From contig PGCO01000001.1 in the NCBI GenBank assembly GCA_002786355.1, positions 124,001-188,000 on the forward strand: DNA of 64,000 nucleotides, given 5' to 3'. The notes under the pieces are model-generated. The model saw only the letters and a program-made list of their open reading frames with translations, was not told where the DNA came from and searched no databases. The DNA is from Sediminibacterium sp. FEMGT703S. Its GTDB lineage: Bacteria > Bacteroidota > Bacteroidia > Chitinophagales > Chitinophagaceae. The translations under genes and the position numbers were made by a program. Positions 26,783 through 36,793 of this stretch are shown here, piece after piece (the stretch's first letter is position 1; each line of letters opens with the position of its first letter).

Positions 26783-29233
26783 TTATTTCTGCGAATTAAT
26801 CAATAAAACTAAAATACTCACCAAAGAAGTTAAGCTAGATACTACGCCAATTACTTCTCCTGTAGACAATTTACCCTTGGGCTTTTGTGCAGGCACATAT
26901 ATTTCGGTACCTGGTTTTATAGAAGGATAAAAACGTACAAATAGGAAATTGTGCGTTTTACGCACTTGTCCGTTGGGATAAATCACGTAGGAATTTTTGC
27001 GAGAAGCGTTCATACTAAAACGACCACTTTCGCGCAAGGCATCTTTAAAACGGATGCCCTCGTAGTACACAATTTGTTTGGGCACATTCACCGCACCAAA
27101 GGTTTGAATGGTTTGCAATTGACGCGGAATTTTTAAGATATCGCCTTCTAATAAAAACAAGTCTTCCGCTGAACCAGGGTTTGCTAAGATTTCATCCAGC
27201 CGAATGCCTACGGGCTTTTGCTCTTTATTGGCAGCGGCCAATGCCGTTGAGTCTGCTGCGCCGTTTGAACCAGTGTTGATCCCGCTTTGGCGGTTAATTA
27301 AATTGGTTTTATTGCTGATTAGTGTAGCATCAGTTTCAGAAATATCGCGATAAGTTTTTCTGATCAAGAGCGCGCCACCTGCAAAACCATTTTGCTTTAA
27401 ACCACCTGCTCTTTTCACTAAATCAGAAATTCTTTCGGTATTGCCCGATAAAGTATAGTTACCTGGAAAAACGATTTCCCCTTCGATGCCTACATTGATT
27501 TGTTCTTTGTATAAAGGAGACTTACGAACCGAAACCATATCAAATGGTTGCAATACAAAATCAAGGTCTTGGTTATTGGCACTGCTAAGATCAATCGTTT
27601 TAATTACCGAATACAAAGCAGAATCTTTACTAGCCCCTTGTTGTCTTATACGACGAGACACTTCAATGCGTTGCAAAGAAGCCCCATCTTTATAACCACC
27701 CGCCATCAATACCAAATCTTGCACACGGGTATTTTCTGCAAAAGCAATGATGCCAGGCTTATTTACTTCACCATTGATGGTGACATAAAATTTCTCACGC
27801 AATTCATTGATGCGAAATAATTGCACTGAGTCTTCGCGTTGCAAATCAATATTATTTTTACCTGCTACAATATCATTCACATTGAAGGAAATAATTTCAG
27901 GGGTAAAATCTTTTTTCAATCTTTTGATGATGCCTCTTTCCACAAAAACATCTTCCCGAGGTTTGGCAATTTCGAGTAATGCTTTTAAAGTAGGGATCTG
28001 CGCAATGCTGTATGCGCCACCATAATAAACAGCCCCACCAATCATCACTCGATTGGCATAGGTATTGGCCAAAGAATCGATAACCAAGGTATCACCCGAA
28101 TTAAGCTTAAACTGATTTAATTGGGAATAAGGCACGCTTACAATCTCTTTGTTGCGTTGGCCCATTCTATAGACCCTGATCCATTCTTTTAAAGCATGGT
28201 CAGCAAAGCCTCCCGCATATTGAATAATATCGGCAGCAGTTTCATTGTCTTTTACATCAAATAAAGCCTGCTTTTTAACCGCACCCGTTAAAATAATCCT
28301 TCGCGTATAAGGGCTGATGCGGATCACATCCCCGTCGGCCAATAATAGATTCTTCGTTAAGTCTGACTTTAATAAAAAATTATAGAGGTCAAAATGGGCA
28401 ACCGTTTTACCATTTCGCACCAATTCAATATCTCTGAAAGACCCTATTTTATTGGGACCACCCGAAGCATACAGGGCATTCATGATGGTAGATAAAGAAG
28501 ATAATTCAAAATTACCGGGGCGATACACTTCCCCAATAAGGGTTACACGAATACTGCGAAGTTTGGTCAACGCTACTTGAACATTCACTGAACCACTTGC
28601 AATACCGGGATAAATTTTTGTAAGGGATGTTTTAATTTTTGCCTTAGCATCTTCAATGGTAAGACCAGCCACTTTAATAGGACCATAATTGGGATAACGG
28701 ATGACTCCATCTGCAGAAACCGTTAGTTTCTTGGTATTATCAGAAATACCAAAAACGTCAATGCTCAATTGGTCGTTGGCCCCAATGATATAGTTCTGAG
28801 GGGTAGCAATATTGATATTGGGTTCGAAGCTGAGTTCTTCATTCTCAAAAATTTCGTAACCAAAGGGGAAATATTTTTGGGTGGTATCTCTGTAAAAGCT
28901 GGCAACAGAGCGAGTTTTGATGCGGTTGCGCGGCATAAAGTTTTCTTCGTTCGATAAAGACTTGCCAGCGCCCATGCCCATTTCTTTTACTGAAGAAAAA
29001 TCCATCAAAGCCATGCGCTTCTTGAGCTGATTAATCTGGTCCATGCTGAGACCTTTTTCACGGGCTTTCATTTCTAGTTCTAATTCTGACAAACCCACCA
29101 ACTGGTATTGCGTCATCAATCCCATAATCTGCTGATCGGTGAGGGTTTCAATATTAATGGGCAAATTTTGAGCCACTAGCCTATATTGAAAAGCACCAAG
29201 TAATAGCATCAAACACAACAAAAATCTTTTCAT
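26783..29233 (-). CDS. SLBB-domain polysaccharide export protein, Wza-like (locus A)
   Basis: A protein of about 816 residues with a signal peptide (MKRFLLCLMLLLGAF...VAQ). The Poly_export domain lies at about 145-235 (NYIIGANDQLSIDVFG, GPIKVAGLTIEDAKAKI) and is followed by several SLBB repeats. A helix near the C-terminus (about 795-812) could cross the outer membrane. The length exceeds E. coli Wza (~380) but is usual in Bacteroidota. ATG 29233 is preferred to the TTG before it. It is clearly paralogous to the protein at 49843. Confidence 0.92.
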   Translation of the reverse strand: MKRFLLCLMLLLGAFQYRLVAQNLPINIETLTDQQIMGLMTQYQLVGLSELELEMKAREKGLSMDQINQLKKRMALMDFSSVKEMGMGAGKSLSNEENFMPRNRIKTRSVASFYRDTTQKYFPFGYEIFENEELSFEPNINIATPQNYIIGANDQLSIDVFGISDNTKKLTVSADGVIRYPNYGPIKVAGLTIEDAKAKIKTSLTKIYPGIASGSVNVQVALTKLRSIRVTLIGEVYRPGNFELSSLSTIMNALYASGGPNKIGSFRDIELVRNGKTVAHFDLYNFLLKSDLTKNLLLADGDVIRISPYTRRIILTGAVKKQALFDVKDNETAADIIQYAGGFADHALKEWIRVYRMGQRNKEIVSVPYSQLNQFKLNSGDTLVIDSLANTYANRVMIGGAVYYGGAYSIAQIPTLKALLEIAKPREDVFVERGIIKRLKKDFTPEIISFNVNDIVAGKNNIDLQREDSVQLFRINELREKFYVTINGEVNKPGIIAFAENTRVQDLVLMAGGYKDGASLQRIEVSRRIRQQGASKDSALYSVIKTIDLSSANNQDLDFVLQPFDMVSVRKSPLYKEQINVGIEGEIVFPGNYTLSGNTERISDLVKRAGGLKQNGFAGGALLIRKTYRDISETDATLISNKTNLINRQSGINTGSNGAADSTALAAANKEQKPVGIRLDEILANPGSAEDLFLLEGDILKIPRQLQTIQTFGAVNVPKQIVYYEGIRFKDALRESGRFSMNASRKNSYVIYPNGQVRKTHNFLFVRFYPSIKPGTEIYVPAQKPKGKLSTGEVIGVVSSLTSLVSILVLLINSQK

Positions 29234-29248
29234 CAAATAGGAAATTAT

Positions 29249-30910
29249 TTAAGGGGTAAAAGTAGGCTTTTTGAAAAAGTAAATCAAGGAAACTTGGGCG
29301 CGAATGCTGCTCCGATCAGAATCGGGGGAGCCCTGAGAAAAATTGCCTGATAAATTTACCCAACGGTAATTCAATGCTTTGGTAGAAGTTAGAGCGCCCG
29401 CAATCAACCAATTACCTAAATTGGTTTGGGCGTTTAAAGAAAGATGGTGGTTGATCCAATAGCGATCAGCTAAACCGGTTCCAAGAGTACCACTAAAATA
29501 ATTATAGATGGCAAAATCGTTGTTATTGGCTATACGTTCAACTGAAAGCCCAATTTTATTTAAACCCTTGATCCAGGCTAATTCTACAAACAAACTATTA
29601 CTACCCGGTCCCATTGCAGCCCCCATGGATTGCCCCCAATTGGTATAGCCTTGGGTAATATAGGGATGGGTATACCAGCTATTGGTTTTAGGAGTAGAAC
29701 TAGGACCAGAGGCATCAAAAATCAAGGTTGCATCGGGTAATTGCAACTGAGTAATTTCGGCAGATAACCAAAGATGTCCTTTGCTTGTACTTTCAAATCC
29801 TTTTCTAAATCCAATCGTATAACCTGTTGGAATGGTATCTCCTATTAGGTTCCAGGGCATGGCTAAGCGATTGGCCCTGCCATATTCAGCATAAACTTCA
29901 GCTAGGGCTTTAGGCATTTTATAACGAACAAACAAAGAACCCAAGGATGCATTGCTTAATTTATTTTCGTAAGAACGAACGATATCGCTGGATTGAATAT
30001 TGGCAGAATCAATGTAGAAATAACGTGCCCCTGTTAAGCCAATAGAAAAGTTCTCCATTCCCTTTGGGCTGATACTGAATTGGTAGCCGATCATTCGGCG
30101 TTCATTGGTTGATTTAACAGCCATACCCCCCGTCCAAATGGTACGCATGATGGCATGGTCTTGTGGTTCAAAAGGGGTTTGCAATAAGCCCCCATACACT
30201 ACTTGAAACTCTATATTACCCAAGGGCGTTGTAATGGGTTTTAAGGATTGTAAAGTACCATGTAAAAAGCCTGGTGCATTATTGGTCATGACCAAACTAT
30301 TTTTACGAGCCGGACCCCACCAAAGGTTTTCAGTAGATACACCAATGCTTAGATTATGGGTATTGAATCTTATACTGGATTGGCCAGGAAAAAATTTAGA
30401 AATGGTTTCTGTACCAAATTGTGTGAGGTTGTCTATTTTATTCAAGTGGTACATATAATACCTTGAAAAATAGTTGCCATCAAAGGGATTGCCATTAAAG
30501 GGTTGAGGGGCAGTATTGGCAGCTTGGATAAATTCAGGCTGCAATTGAATACTCAAGTTTTTGAAGCGCAACAATGCACCTAGCGATAAACGGTGTTGCA
30601 AACCCAATGCAGGAATAAAAGAACCATCATTGGCACTTGTGGCTATTTTGCTATTGTATTGCTGTTGGTAACCAACTTGTAGCAGATGGACCTGAATTTT
30701 TCTCCTGTTCTTGATTTGGTAATCGGGATGATTTAACCAATAGTTGCTGGCACTCCGCTGTGTGAAAGAAAAAAGATTTTGATTAGCAGTATCCATTAAC
30801 TGCCCAATACGTTGAAAGTCTTGTAAGTCTATTTCTGATTGCACTATTTGCGCATTTAACTGCAATACGGCTAACCAAGAACAAAGAACAAAAAATATTT
30901 TTTTACCCAT
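29249..30910 (-). CDS. Wzi-family outer-membrane protein, type B (locus A)
   Basis: About 553 residues. The start is placed at ATG 30910 (MGKKIFFVLCSWLAVLQLNAQ), which gives a normal signal peptide; the upstream ATG 30943 would put eleven polar residues before it. The rest is beta-rich with family blocks GVSTENLWWGPARKNSL, TNNAPGF, WYTHPYITQGYTNWGQ and MGPGSNSL. Wzi proteins are outer-membrane barrels that hold capsule at the surface. It matches the protein at 53880 along its length and lies just before the SLBB exporter gene. Confidence 0.85.
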   Translation of the reverse strand: MGKKIFFVLCSWLAVLQLNAQIVQSEIDLQDFQRIGQLMDTANQNLFSFTQRSASNYWLNHPDYQIKNRRKIQVHLLQVGYQQQYNSKIATSANDGSFIPALGLQHRLSLGALLRFKNLSIQLQPEFIQAANTAPQPFNGNPFDGNYFSRYYMYHLNKIDNLTQFGTETISKFFPGQSSIRFNTHNLSIGVSTENLWWGPARKNSLVMTNNAPGFLHGTLQSLKPITTPLGNIEFQVVYGGLLQTPFEPQDHAIMRTIWTGGMAVKSTNERRMIGYQFSISPKGMENFSIGLTGARYFYIDSANIQSSDIVRSYENKLSNASLGSLFVRYKMPKALAEVYAEYGRANRLAMPWNLIGDTIPTGYTIGFRKGFESTSKGHLWLSAEITQLQLPDATLIFDASGPSSTPKTNSWYTHPYITQGYTNWGQSMGAAMGPGSNSLFVELAWIKGLNKIGLSVERIANNNDFAIYNYFSGTLGTGLADRYWINHHLSLNAQTNLGNWLIAGALTSTKALNYRWVNLSGNFSQGSPDSDRSSIRAQVSLIYFFKKPTFTP

Positions 30911-30914
30911 GGTA

Positions 30915-32405
30915 CTATTTTCTTTTGAAGAAGTATTGACCATTTATTTGTGTAAATAAATTAAATGCATTTCCTGTTTGCCAGCCGTAGTTTTTACGAT
31001 TGACGAATTGAATCTCGGCATTGATGCGCCATTGGTTGAATTGTTTGGAGCCGAGGAAACCGATGGATATGTCGTTCCAATGAATCGTTCTTAATGTGAA
31101 TGAATTATCGGGTTTTCTTAAAAGACGTGGATCTTGTTGAATTCGCTGAAGCTTAATTCCAAAAAAATCTTGCTTTTTTATTCTTTTCAATTGTAAGGTT
31201 TGAACATTATTACCATATCCACTTCCCGCACCAAGAATCTGATTATGATGAGTATAGCCTTGTTTAACAAACCAATGTTCGTAGAAGTTACCTGCGTCGC
31301 GTAATATAGAACTCGTGCTTTGAGCCATTTGAGTAATTTCTCCAGTAATTAACCAATCAAAATTTGCCTTTGGAATTAGCTTGTTAAAACCTAAAATAAA
31401 AGCAGCGGAATGGCTTGTATTAACTGAAAGGTCACGTAAGTTCTGTTTGAAATCTTTGTAACCATATTCTACGTAAAATTCTGAATGATGTTTTGGCAGT
31501 AACAATCTAGTGAAAACACTAAAAGCCCCATCACTTCTAATAGTAGAAAGATTAGCATTGTCCACCGGACTAGATGCTTGCAAAACTGGAAAATATTTCG
31601 AAAAGAATCCAGTCTTTTTTGATTGATCAAAAAGATAAAGATGTTCTGAACGGGTAACACCCAAAAAAAATCCAGGTAACCATTTGGGTTGATAGCTAGC
31701 AACAATACCATTGAAATAACGTCCTTCATTACGTGGATTCAACGGACGCATATAGTTGTTTTCAAAAGCCCTGCTAGTATCTTCGTTCAAGCGCCCCATG
31801 ATCAATTGAAATTCGAAATGGCCAATGGCTGTTTTGATTGGTTTATTACTATTGATGGTAATATGATTAAATCCAGGCGCATTATTACTCATCATGATAG
31901 AGCTGAACTGCCCAGGCCCCCACCAATTATTTTGAGAAGAAACACCCACAGCAATTGGTCCTAAATTAAGTTTAATAGCAGATTGACCAAGGTAAGTTTT
32001 TTGAAATGATTTTCCGGTATTGAAACCATAACCAACCGTGGTTGGATAAGGTGAATTAGCCGCATAATAGAATTCTGGTTGAAGCTGAACACTTAATGGC
32101 CCCCACTTTGCATAAACACCTGCAGATACCATTGTTTGCAGCCCCTTTGCCATAATCATACCCGCATCGTTCCATCCGAAAGGACTATGACTATTGAATT
32201 TGGTATTAATCCTTACCGGTAAAATAGTAACTATTGACTTGGAAGAATCTTTCTGAATCAGTGGCCTTGCGGTAAATGAATAGTTAGGATCAAAATCGCC
32301 CTTTAATTGATTAATTCTTAAGCAAAAATCTTGATCGATTGGAACAGTTTGAGCAGATAAAAAATTAAAGTACCCTAGCAAAAAAAATAAACAGATATAT
32401 CGCAT
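30915..32405 (-). CDS. Wzi-family outer-membrane protein, type A (locus A)
   Basis: A 496-residue protein with a signal peptide (MRYICLFFLLGYFNFLSAQ) and beta-barrel-like sequence. Blocks shared with its paralogue at 52316 include FNSHSPFGWNDAGMIMAKG, SSQNNWWGPGQFSSIMMSNN, QGYTHHNQILGAGSGYGNN and KLQRIQQDPRLL. It stands 22 bp after the PglF/WbpM-type gene and 4 bp before the type B Wzi gene, so it links locus B to the export genes of locus A in one minus-strand run. Confidence 0.83.
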   Translation of the reverse strand: MRYICLFFLLGYFNFLSAQTVPIDQDFCLRINQLKGDFDPNYSFTARPLIQKDSSKSIVTILPVRINTKFNSHSPFGWNDAGMIMAKGLQTMVSAGVYAKWGPLSVQLQPEFYYAANSPYPTTVGYGFNTGKSFQKTYLGQSAIKLNLGPIAVGVSSQNNWWGPGQFSSIMMSNNAPGFNHITINSNKPIKTAIGHFEFQLIMGRLNEDTSRAFENNYMRPLNPRNEGRYFNGIVASYQPKWLPGFFLGVTRSEHLYLFDQSKKTGFFSKYFPVLQASSPVDNANLSTIRSDGAFSVFTRLLLPKHHSEFYVEYGYKDFKQNLRDLSVNTSHSAAFILGFNKLIPKANFDWLITGEITQMAQSTSSILRDAGNFYEHWFVKQGYTHHNQILGAGSGYGNNVQTLQLKRIKKQDFFGIKLQRIQQDPRLLRKPDNSFTLRTIHWNDISIGFLGSKQFNQWRINAEIQFVNRKNYGWQTGNAFNLFTQINGQYFFKRK

Positions 32406-32427
32406 GAATGAATTTAAATGAGCAACC

Positions 32428-34380
32428 TTATTTCATGTTAACCACAGCGGCTTGTTTGGGGGTATCTAACTTTTCAAATTCAGAATTGTTGCTGATAAAT
32501 TCGGGAACCAATTCTTTCATAGCTTGAACTACAGAAGTCACTGATTCTTGTTGTTGTGCCGGAGTAATTAATGAATCAATTTGAACAGATAGGCTTGCGT
32601 ACTCGATGGTTCTAGTTTTGGCTATCAGAATTTTTTCATGATACGTTTGAAGGGTATTCTCCGCATTATTTAATAGCTCCTCATAGAGCTTTTCACCAGG
32701 CCTCAATCCGGAGTACTCAATCTTAATATCTTCATCAGGTTCTAAGCCAGAAAGCTTGATCATTTTCCTTGCCAAGTCTGCAATTTTAACGGGCTGGCCC
32801 ATATCGAATACAAAAATCTCTCCTCCATTACCCATCGAACCAGCTTCTAATACCAATTGACAGGCTTCTGGAATAGTCATGAAGTAACGAGTAATATCAG
32901 GGTGAGTTACTGTAACAGGACCACCTGCTTCAATTTGCTTTTTAAAACGGGGTATCACAGAACCATTAGAACCTAATACATTTCCAAAACGAGTAGTGAT
33001 GAATTTGGTTCTTTTAATGGACAAATCATTCTGAAACTTTAGCTCCTGATTTTGATAAAGAGACTGAACATACATTTCGGCAATCCGCTTAGAAGCACCC
33101 ATCACATTTGTAGGGTTCACCGCTTTATCCGTAGAAATCATTACAAAGCGCTCCACCCCATATTTGATGGATAAATCTGCTAATAATTTAGTGCCACCAA
33201 CATTCGTGCATATAGCTTCTAATGGGCTATCTTCCATCATAGGGACGTGCTTATAAGCAGCAGCATGATAAACGAAATGCGGTTGGTAGTCTTGAAATAT
33301 TTTCTCCACAAATAATTCATTCCGAACATCCCCTAAAGCCAATTTATATTGCTTACAAGACAATTCTTCTAATTCTAGCTTTAAGTCGTGTAACGGCGTT
33401 TCTGCTTGATCATTTAAGACAATGCATTTTGGTTTATATTGCAATAATTGCCTTACAATTTCACTTCCAATAGAGCCAGCTGCACCTGTTACTAAAACAG
33501 TCTTATTATTGAGTTGCTTGAACAAAATTTCATTATAAATTTTGATTTGCTCCCGCTCTAACAAATCCTCAATTTTAACATTCTGCAACTGTTTAGTACT
33601 TAACTGGCCATTGATCCAATTTTTTAAAGGTGGTACAGTAAATACTTCAATCTTGTTATCTAAGCAAAAATCAACAATTTCATTTTTTCTTTTTGACGGA
33701 AGTCTTTTTGTTGCAATGATGAGTTCATCAATCAAATGGTTGGTTAGTAAATCTTCTAATTGTACAGAAGAAAATATTTTTATCCCATCTAAATTTTTGC
33801 CAACTTTTCTTTGATCATCTTCTAAGAATAAAACCATTTGAACATTGGCTGTCATATCATGTTCCAATGCTCTTTTAGTAGAAATACCTACATCGCCAGC
33901 ACCATAAATTGCCACTCTTTTTTTAGTGGTATTTATAGTGGTTACAAAAGAGAAGAAATACTTAATCACTACCCTATAAGAGCTCAATGCAACAAATGAC
34001 AACAAGGTATTAATTACCAAAATGGATGGCGCAATTAAGGGTTCGTTATTCCAAGTACGAAAGAACATATCTAGCACTCCATAACCCGCATTGGCAAAAA
34101 ATACCACAAAGAAGATCCTGAAAGTATCTTGTAATCCGGTAAACCGTATAATTCCCGCATAAACCCTAAACAAGGTAAACAAAGAGATATTAAAGCCTAA
34201 TAAAATCAACGTATTATTGAAGATTTCCACCTTATTCCAAACAGCATAATCAAACTCGGCTTTGATTAAATAAGCAATGAGGAAGCAAATAACACTAATC
34301 CCAATATCTAAGGTAAAAATGACCCATCTGGGTAAGATGGACATATTCTTGATTTTTCTTAACCTGTAACGTTTGAACAT
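32428..34380 (-). CDS. PglF/WbpM-type nucleoside-diphosphate-sugar 4,6-dehydratase
   Basis: A 650-residue membrane-bound dehydratase. About four N-terminal transmembrane helices (to about 145) are followed by a first Rossmann region (VAIYGAGDVG) and the SDR catalytic half: VTGAAGSIGSEIV, YHAAAYKHVPMMED, MISTDKAVNPTNVMGASKR and FGNVLGSNGSVIP. Such enzymes convert UDP-GlcNAc to the 4-keto-6-deoxy sugar. With the aminotransferase and PglC-like transferase next to it, it points to a bacillosamine- or FucNAc4N-type first sugar. Confidence 0.92.
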   Translation of the reverse strand: MFKRYRLRKIKNMSILPRWVIFTLDIGISVICFLIAYLIKAEFDYAVWNKVEIFNNTLILLGFNISLFTLFRVYAGIIRFTGLQDTFRIFFVVFFANAGYGVLDMFFRTWNNEPLIAPSILVINTLLSFVALSSYRVVIKYFFSFVTTINTTKKRVAIYGAGDVGISTKRALEHDMTANVQMVLFLEDDQRKVGKNLDGIKIFSSVQLEDLLTNHLIDELIIATKRLPSKRKNEIVDFCLDNKIEVFTVPPLKNWINGQLSTKQLQNVKIEDLLEREQIKIYNEILFKQLNNKTVLVTGAAGSIGSEIVRQLLQYKPKCIVLNDQAETPLHDLKLELEELSCKQYKLALGDVRNELFVEKIFQDYQPHFVYHAAAYKHVPMMEDSPLEAICTNVGGTKLLADLSIKYGVERFVMISTDKAVNPTNVMGASKRIAEMYVQSLYQNQELKFQNDLSIKRTKFITTRFGNVLGSNGSVIPRFKKQIEAGGPVTVTHPDITRYFMTIPEACQLVLEAGSMGNGGEIFVFDMGQPVKIADLARKMIKLSGLEPDEDIKIEYSGLRPGEKLYEELLNNAENTLQTYHEKILIAKTRTIEYASLSVQIDSLITPAQQQESVTSVVQAMKELVPEFISNNSEFEKLDTPKQAAVVNMK

Positions 34381-34427
34381 ATAGCTAAATGGAATAAAGA
34401 TTAATTAAGGTACTAATAATCTAGAAC

Positions 34428-35579
34428 TTAGATTAAAATTTTCTTAATTTTTTCGACAATATACTGCAAATCATCCTCTAACATGTATGGATAAAGTGGT
34501 AATGACACATTTCCTCGCCAGGTTTTTTCAGCATTTGGATAATCTTCAGACTTTAAATGGTATTTTTCTTTGTAATAGGTTAACTGATGAATTGGTTTAT
34601 AATGAACTGAAGTACCAATGCCATTTTCCGCTAATGCTTCAATGAATTGGTTTCTCGAAATTTTGGCTTTATCATTAAGCACAATGGGAAATAAATGCCA
34701 TGCATGATCTTCGAATGCACATTTAACAATGGGCAAATCAATCATATCAAGGTCTTTGAGTGCTTCAAAATAAAATTCAACTGCTTTTTGCCTTCCCATA
34801 CGTAAGTCTTCGGCTTGTTCTAGTTGACCTAATCCAATAGCTGCAGCCAAATCGGTCATATTGTATTTAAAGCCTGCTTCAATTACGTCATATTCCCAAG
34901 ACGGCTTTTTAGACGTAAAACGATCCCAAATATCTCTGTTAATACCATGTAAGCGCATCACTTTGGCCCGCTTGTAAATGGCTTCGTCTTCAGTAACCAA
35001 CATCCCCCCTTCACCTGTAGTGATGGTTTTGTTTGCATAGAAGCTAAAGCAAGTAATATCGCCAAAAGTACCGACCATTTTTCCATTTAATTTTGTTGGG
35101 AAAGCATGGGCTGCATCTTCCAATATTTTGATCCCATGCTGCTTACAAATAGCAACAATTTGTTCCATCTGAGCAGCTTGACCACCATAATGCACTACTA
35201 CTAGGTATTTTACATCAGGATATTGGGCAATGGCATTTTCCAATATTTCGGGCGTAATCAAATTAGTTCTATATTCTATGTCTAATACAATAGGATCCGC
35301 ATTCATATACCTGATCACTTCTGCTGAGGCAGTAAATGTCATGCTTTGAACAAAAACTTTATCTCCCGCTCGTACTCCTAAAGCATCAATACCCAAATGC
35401 AAAGCTGAAGTACAGGAATTAACTGCACAAGCATATTTTGCACCCACATATTCTGCAAATTTTTTCTCAAATTCGAGGGTTTTTCCTGCGGTAGTAAGCC
35501 ATCCAGAGTCTAATACTTCTTTTAAATAATTACGCTCTGCTGCACCTATATCTACTTTAGAGAATGGAATGTTTTTCAT
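34428..35579 (-). CDS. DegT/DnrJ/EryC1/StrS aminotransferase (PglE-like)
   Basis: A 383-residue PLP-dependent aminotransferase. The PLP lysine lies in CFSFYANKTITTGEGGML (about residues 180-197), and ILEDAAHAFPT carries the Asp that binds the pyridine nitrogen. The family converts keto-sugar nucleotides to amino sugars. Placement directly after the PglF/WbpM-type dehydratase and before a PglC-like transferase suggests transfer to the 4-keto position of UDP-4-keto-6-deoxy-GlcNAc. Substrate assignment is by context only. Confidence 0.9.
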   Translation of the reverse strand: MKNIPFSKVDIGAAERNYLKEVLDSGWLTTAGKTLEFEKKFAEYVGAKYACAVNSCTSALHLGIDALGVRAGDKVFVQSMTFTASAEVIRYMNADPIVLDIEYRTNLITPEILENAIAQYPDVKYLVVVHYGGQAAQMEQIVAICKQHGIKILEDAAHAFPTKLNGKMVGTFGDITCFSFYANKTITTGEGGMLVTEDEAIYKRAKVMRLHGINRDIWDRFTSKKPSWEYDVIEAGFKYNMTDLAAAIGLGQLEQAEDLRMGRQKAVEFYFEALKDLDMIDLPIVKCAFEDHAWHLFPIVLNDKAKISRNQFIEALAENGIGTSVHYKPIHQLTYYKEKYHLKSEDYPNAEKTWRGNVSLPLYPYMLEDDLQYIVEKIKKILI

Positions 35580-35584
35580 TGAAT

Positions 35585-36175
35585 TTATTTAAATAGCACA
35601 TGACCAAGTGTTCTTATGAGAATTTTACAATCCCCTAAAAAGCTTTGGTTGTGTACATATTGGATATATAACGCTAATTTCTGAGGTAAAATTTGATTTC
35701 TATACGTATCTGTTGGATTTTGGGCATTTTTTAATATTACTTCCTCGTTTCTAAAAGTTATAGAAGCTTCATCGGTAATACCGGGCCTTACTTTGTGCAC
35801 AATCGCCCACTGTTCAGGGTATACATCAGTCCAAATTTTAACTTCAGGTCTTGGCCCAACTAACGACATGTCTCCAATTAGTACATTTAATAATTGAGGT
35901 AATTCGTCAATTTTAGTTTTTCGCAAGAAGCTTCCAACTGGAGTAACTCTAGAAGAATCACCCGCGTCAAAACTTCCCTTGGTTTTTCCATCTGCAACCT
36001 TCATGGTTCTAAACTTAATTAATCTGAATAGTTTACCATATTGCCCAACTCTTTCTTGAATAAAGAAAATTGGACCAGGCATGGTTAGTTTAATCAATAA
36101 TGAAACCAACAACAAAGGTAAAGCTATGAGCATTAAAAGCATCACCGAACAAATAAAATCAAATAATCGTTTCAT
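35585..36175 (-). CDS. PglC-like initiating sugar transferase
   Basis: A 196-residue monotopic phosphoglycosyl transferase with a single N-terminal re-entrant membrane helix (about 8-30) and the compact catalytic domain: PIFFIQERVG, LIKFRTM, TKIDELPQLLNVL and MSLVGPRPE. It transfers a sugar-1-phosphate to undecaprenyl phosphate. Its short form and PglF/PglE-like neighbours match the C. jejuni Pgl arrangement, so a diNAc-bacillosamine-like sugar is the likely donor. It is one of three initiating transferases in this window. Confidence 0.9.
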   Translation of the reverse strand: MKRLFDFICSVMLLMLIALPLLLVSLLIKLTMPGPIFFIQERVGQYGKLFRLIKFRTMKVADGKTKGSFDAGDSSRVTPVGSFLRKTKIDELPQLLNVLIGDMSLVGPRPEVKIWTDVYPEQWAIVHKVRPGITDEASITFRNEEVILKNAQNPTDTYRNQILPQKLALYIQYVHNQSFLGDCKILIRTLGHVLFK

Positions 36176-36179
36176 CTTA

Positions 36180-36788
36180 TTAATCTATAATCGCCATTAA
36201 CTTGTACATTTCCCTTTTGGGGTAGGTTGTAAATTCATAAAAGGTTTCATATCCAGCTTTTGCGTAAAAAGCTAAAACAGGGTCATTGTTTAATTTATCT
36301 GTGGTTAATGCTACTTTTACGCCCCCTCGTTTCCTTACTTCATCATGAAATACAGTCAAAAGCTCTCTACCCACTCCACCGCCTTTATAATCTGGATTTA
36401 CTCCAATAGACAACAACTCTGCGTATTCACCCATATCATATTTATGTTTGTTTTTTTCCAGATTCTTGAATAAACGAATCAATATTGGAGGTTTTTTAAC
36501 AATAGAAACCGCTAAAGAAGTTAGAAAACTGAATATATTATTCATAAAAATAGATCTATGATATCCCTTAGCCCAACTACTACCGGTTGCAAAACCCACT
36601 AAATTACCTTGTAAGTCTTCTGCACAAAAAGCAATAGTATGTTGATGTTTTAAACAAGCGCTATAATATGTTTCAAGAAACCCTTTTCCTAAACTCGTGA
36701 GAAAGAAATTTTTGAATGCTTTTATATGAATAAAACTCACATTACTAACATCAGACTCAACCATTTTCCTAATTGTAAAATCGCTCAT
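36180..36788 (-). CDS. GNAT family N-acetyltransferase
   Basis: A 202-residue protein of the GNAT fold. The acetyl-CoA binding segment is LLSIGVNPDYKGGGVGRELL (about residues 125-144), with the Q/RxxGxG/A-type loop as KGGGVG, and a C-terminal ALTTDKLNNDPVLAFYAKAGY. Its place between the PglC-like transferase and a GT4 gene suggests it acetylates the amino sugar made by the neighbouring aminotransferase. The family is different from the hexapeptide PglD enzymes normally used for that step. Confidence 0.82.
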   Translation of the reverse strand: MSDFTIRKMVESDVSNVSFIHIKAFKNFFLTSLGKGFLETYYSACLKHQHTIAFCAEDLQGNLVGFATGSSWAKGYHRSIFMNNIFSFLTSLAVSIVKKPPILIRLFKNLEKNKHKYDMGEYAELLSIGVNPDYKGGGVGRELLTVFHDEVRKRGGVKVALTTDKLNNDPVLAFYAKAGYETFYEFTTYPKREMYKLMAIID

Positions 36789-36793
36789 ACTGC

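Noticed and set aside
30911..30943. N-terminal extension of the type B Wzi protein and overlap with the type A gene
   Set aside because: The extra eleven residues would precede a normal signal peptide; ATG 30910 gives a standard start and a 4-bp gap.
34417..34435. Hairpin (taatcta / tagatta) at the end of the aminotransferase gene as terminator
   Set aside because: It is AT-only in most pairs, overlaps the stop codon and is not followed by a T-run on the minus strand.
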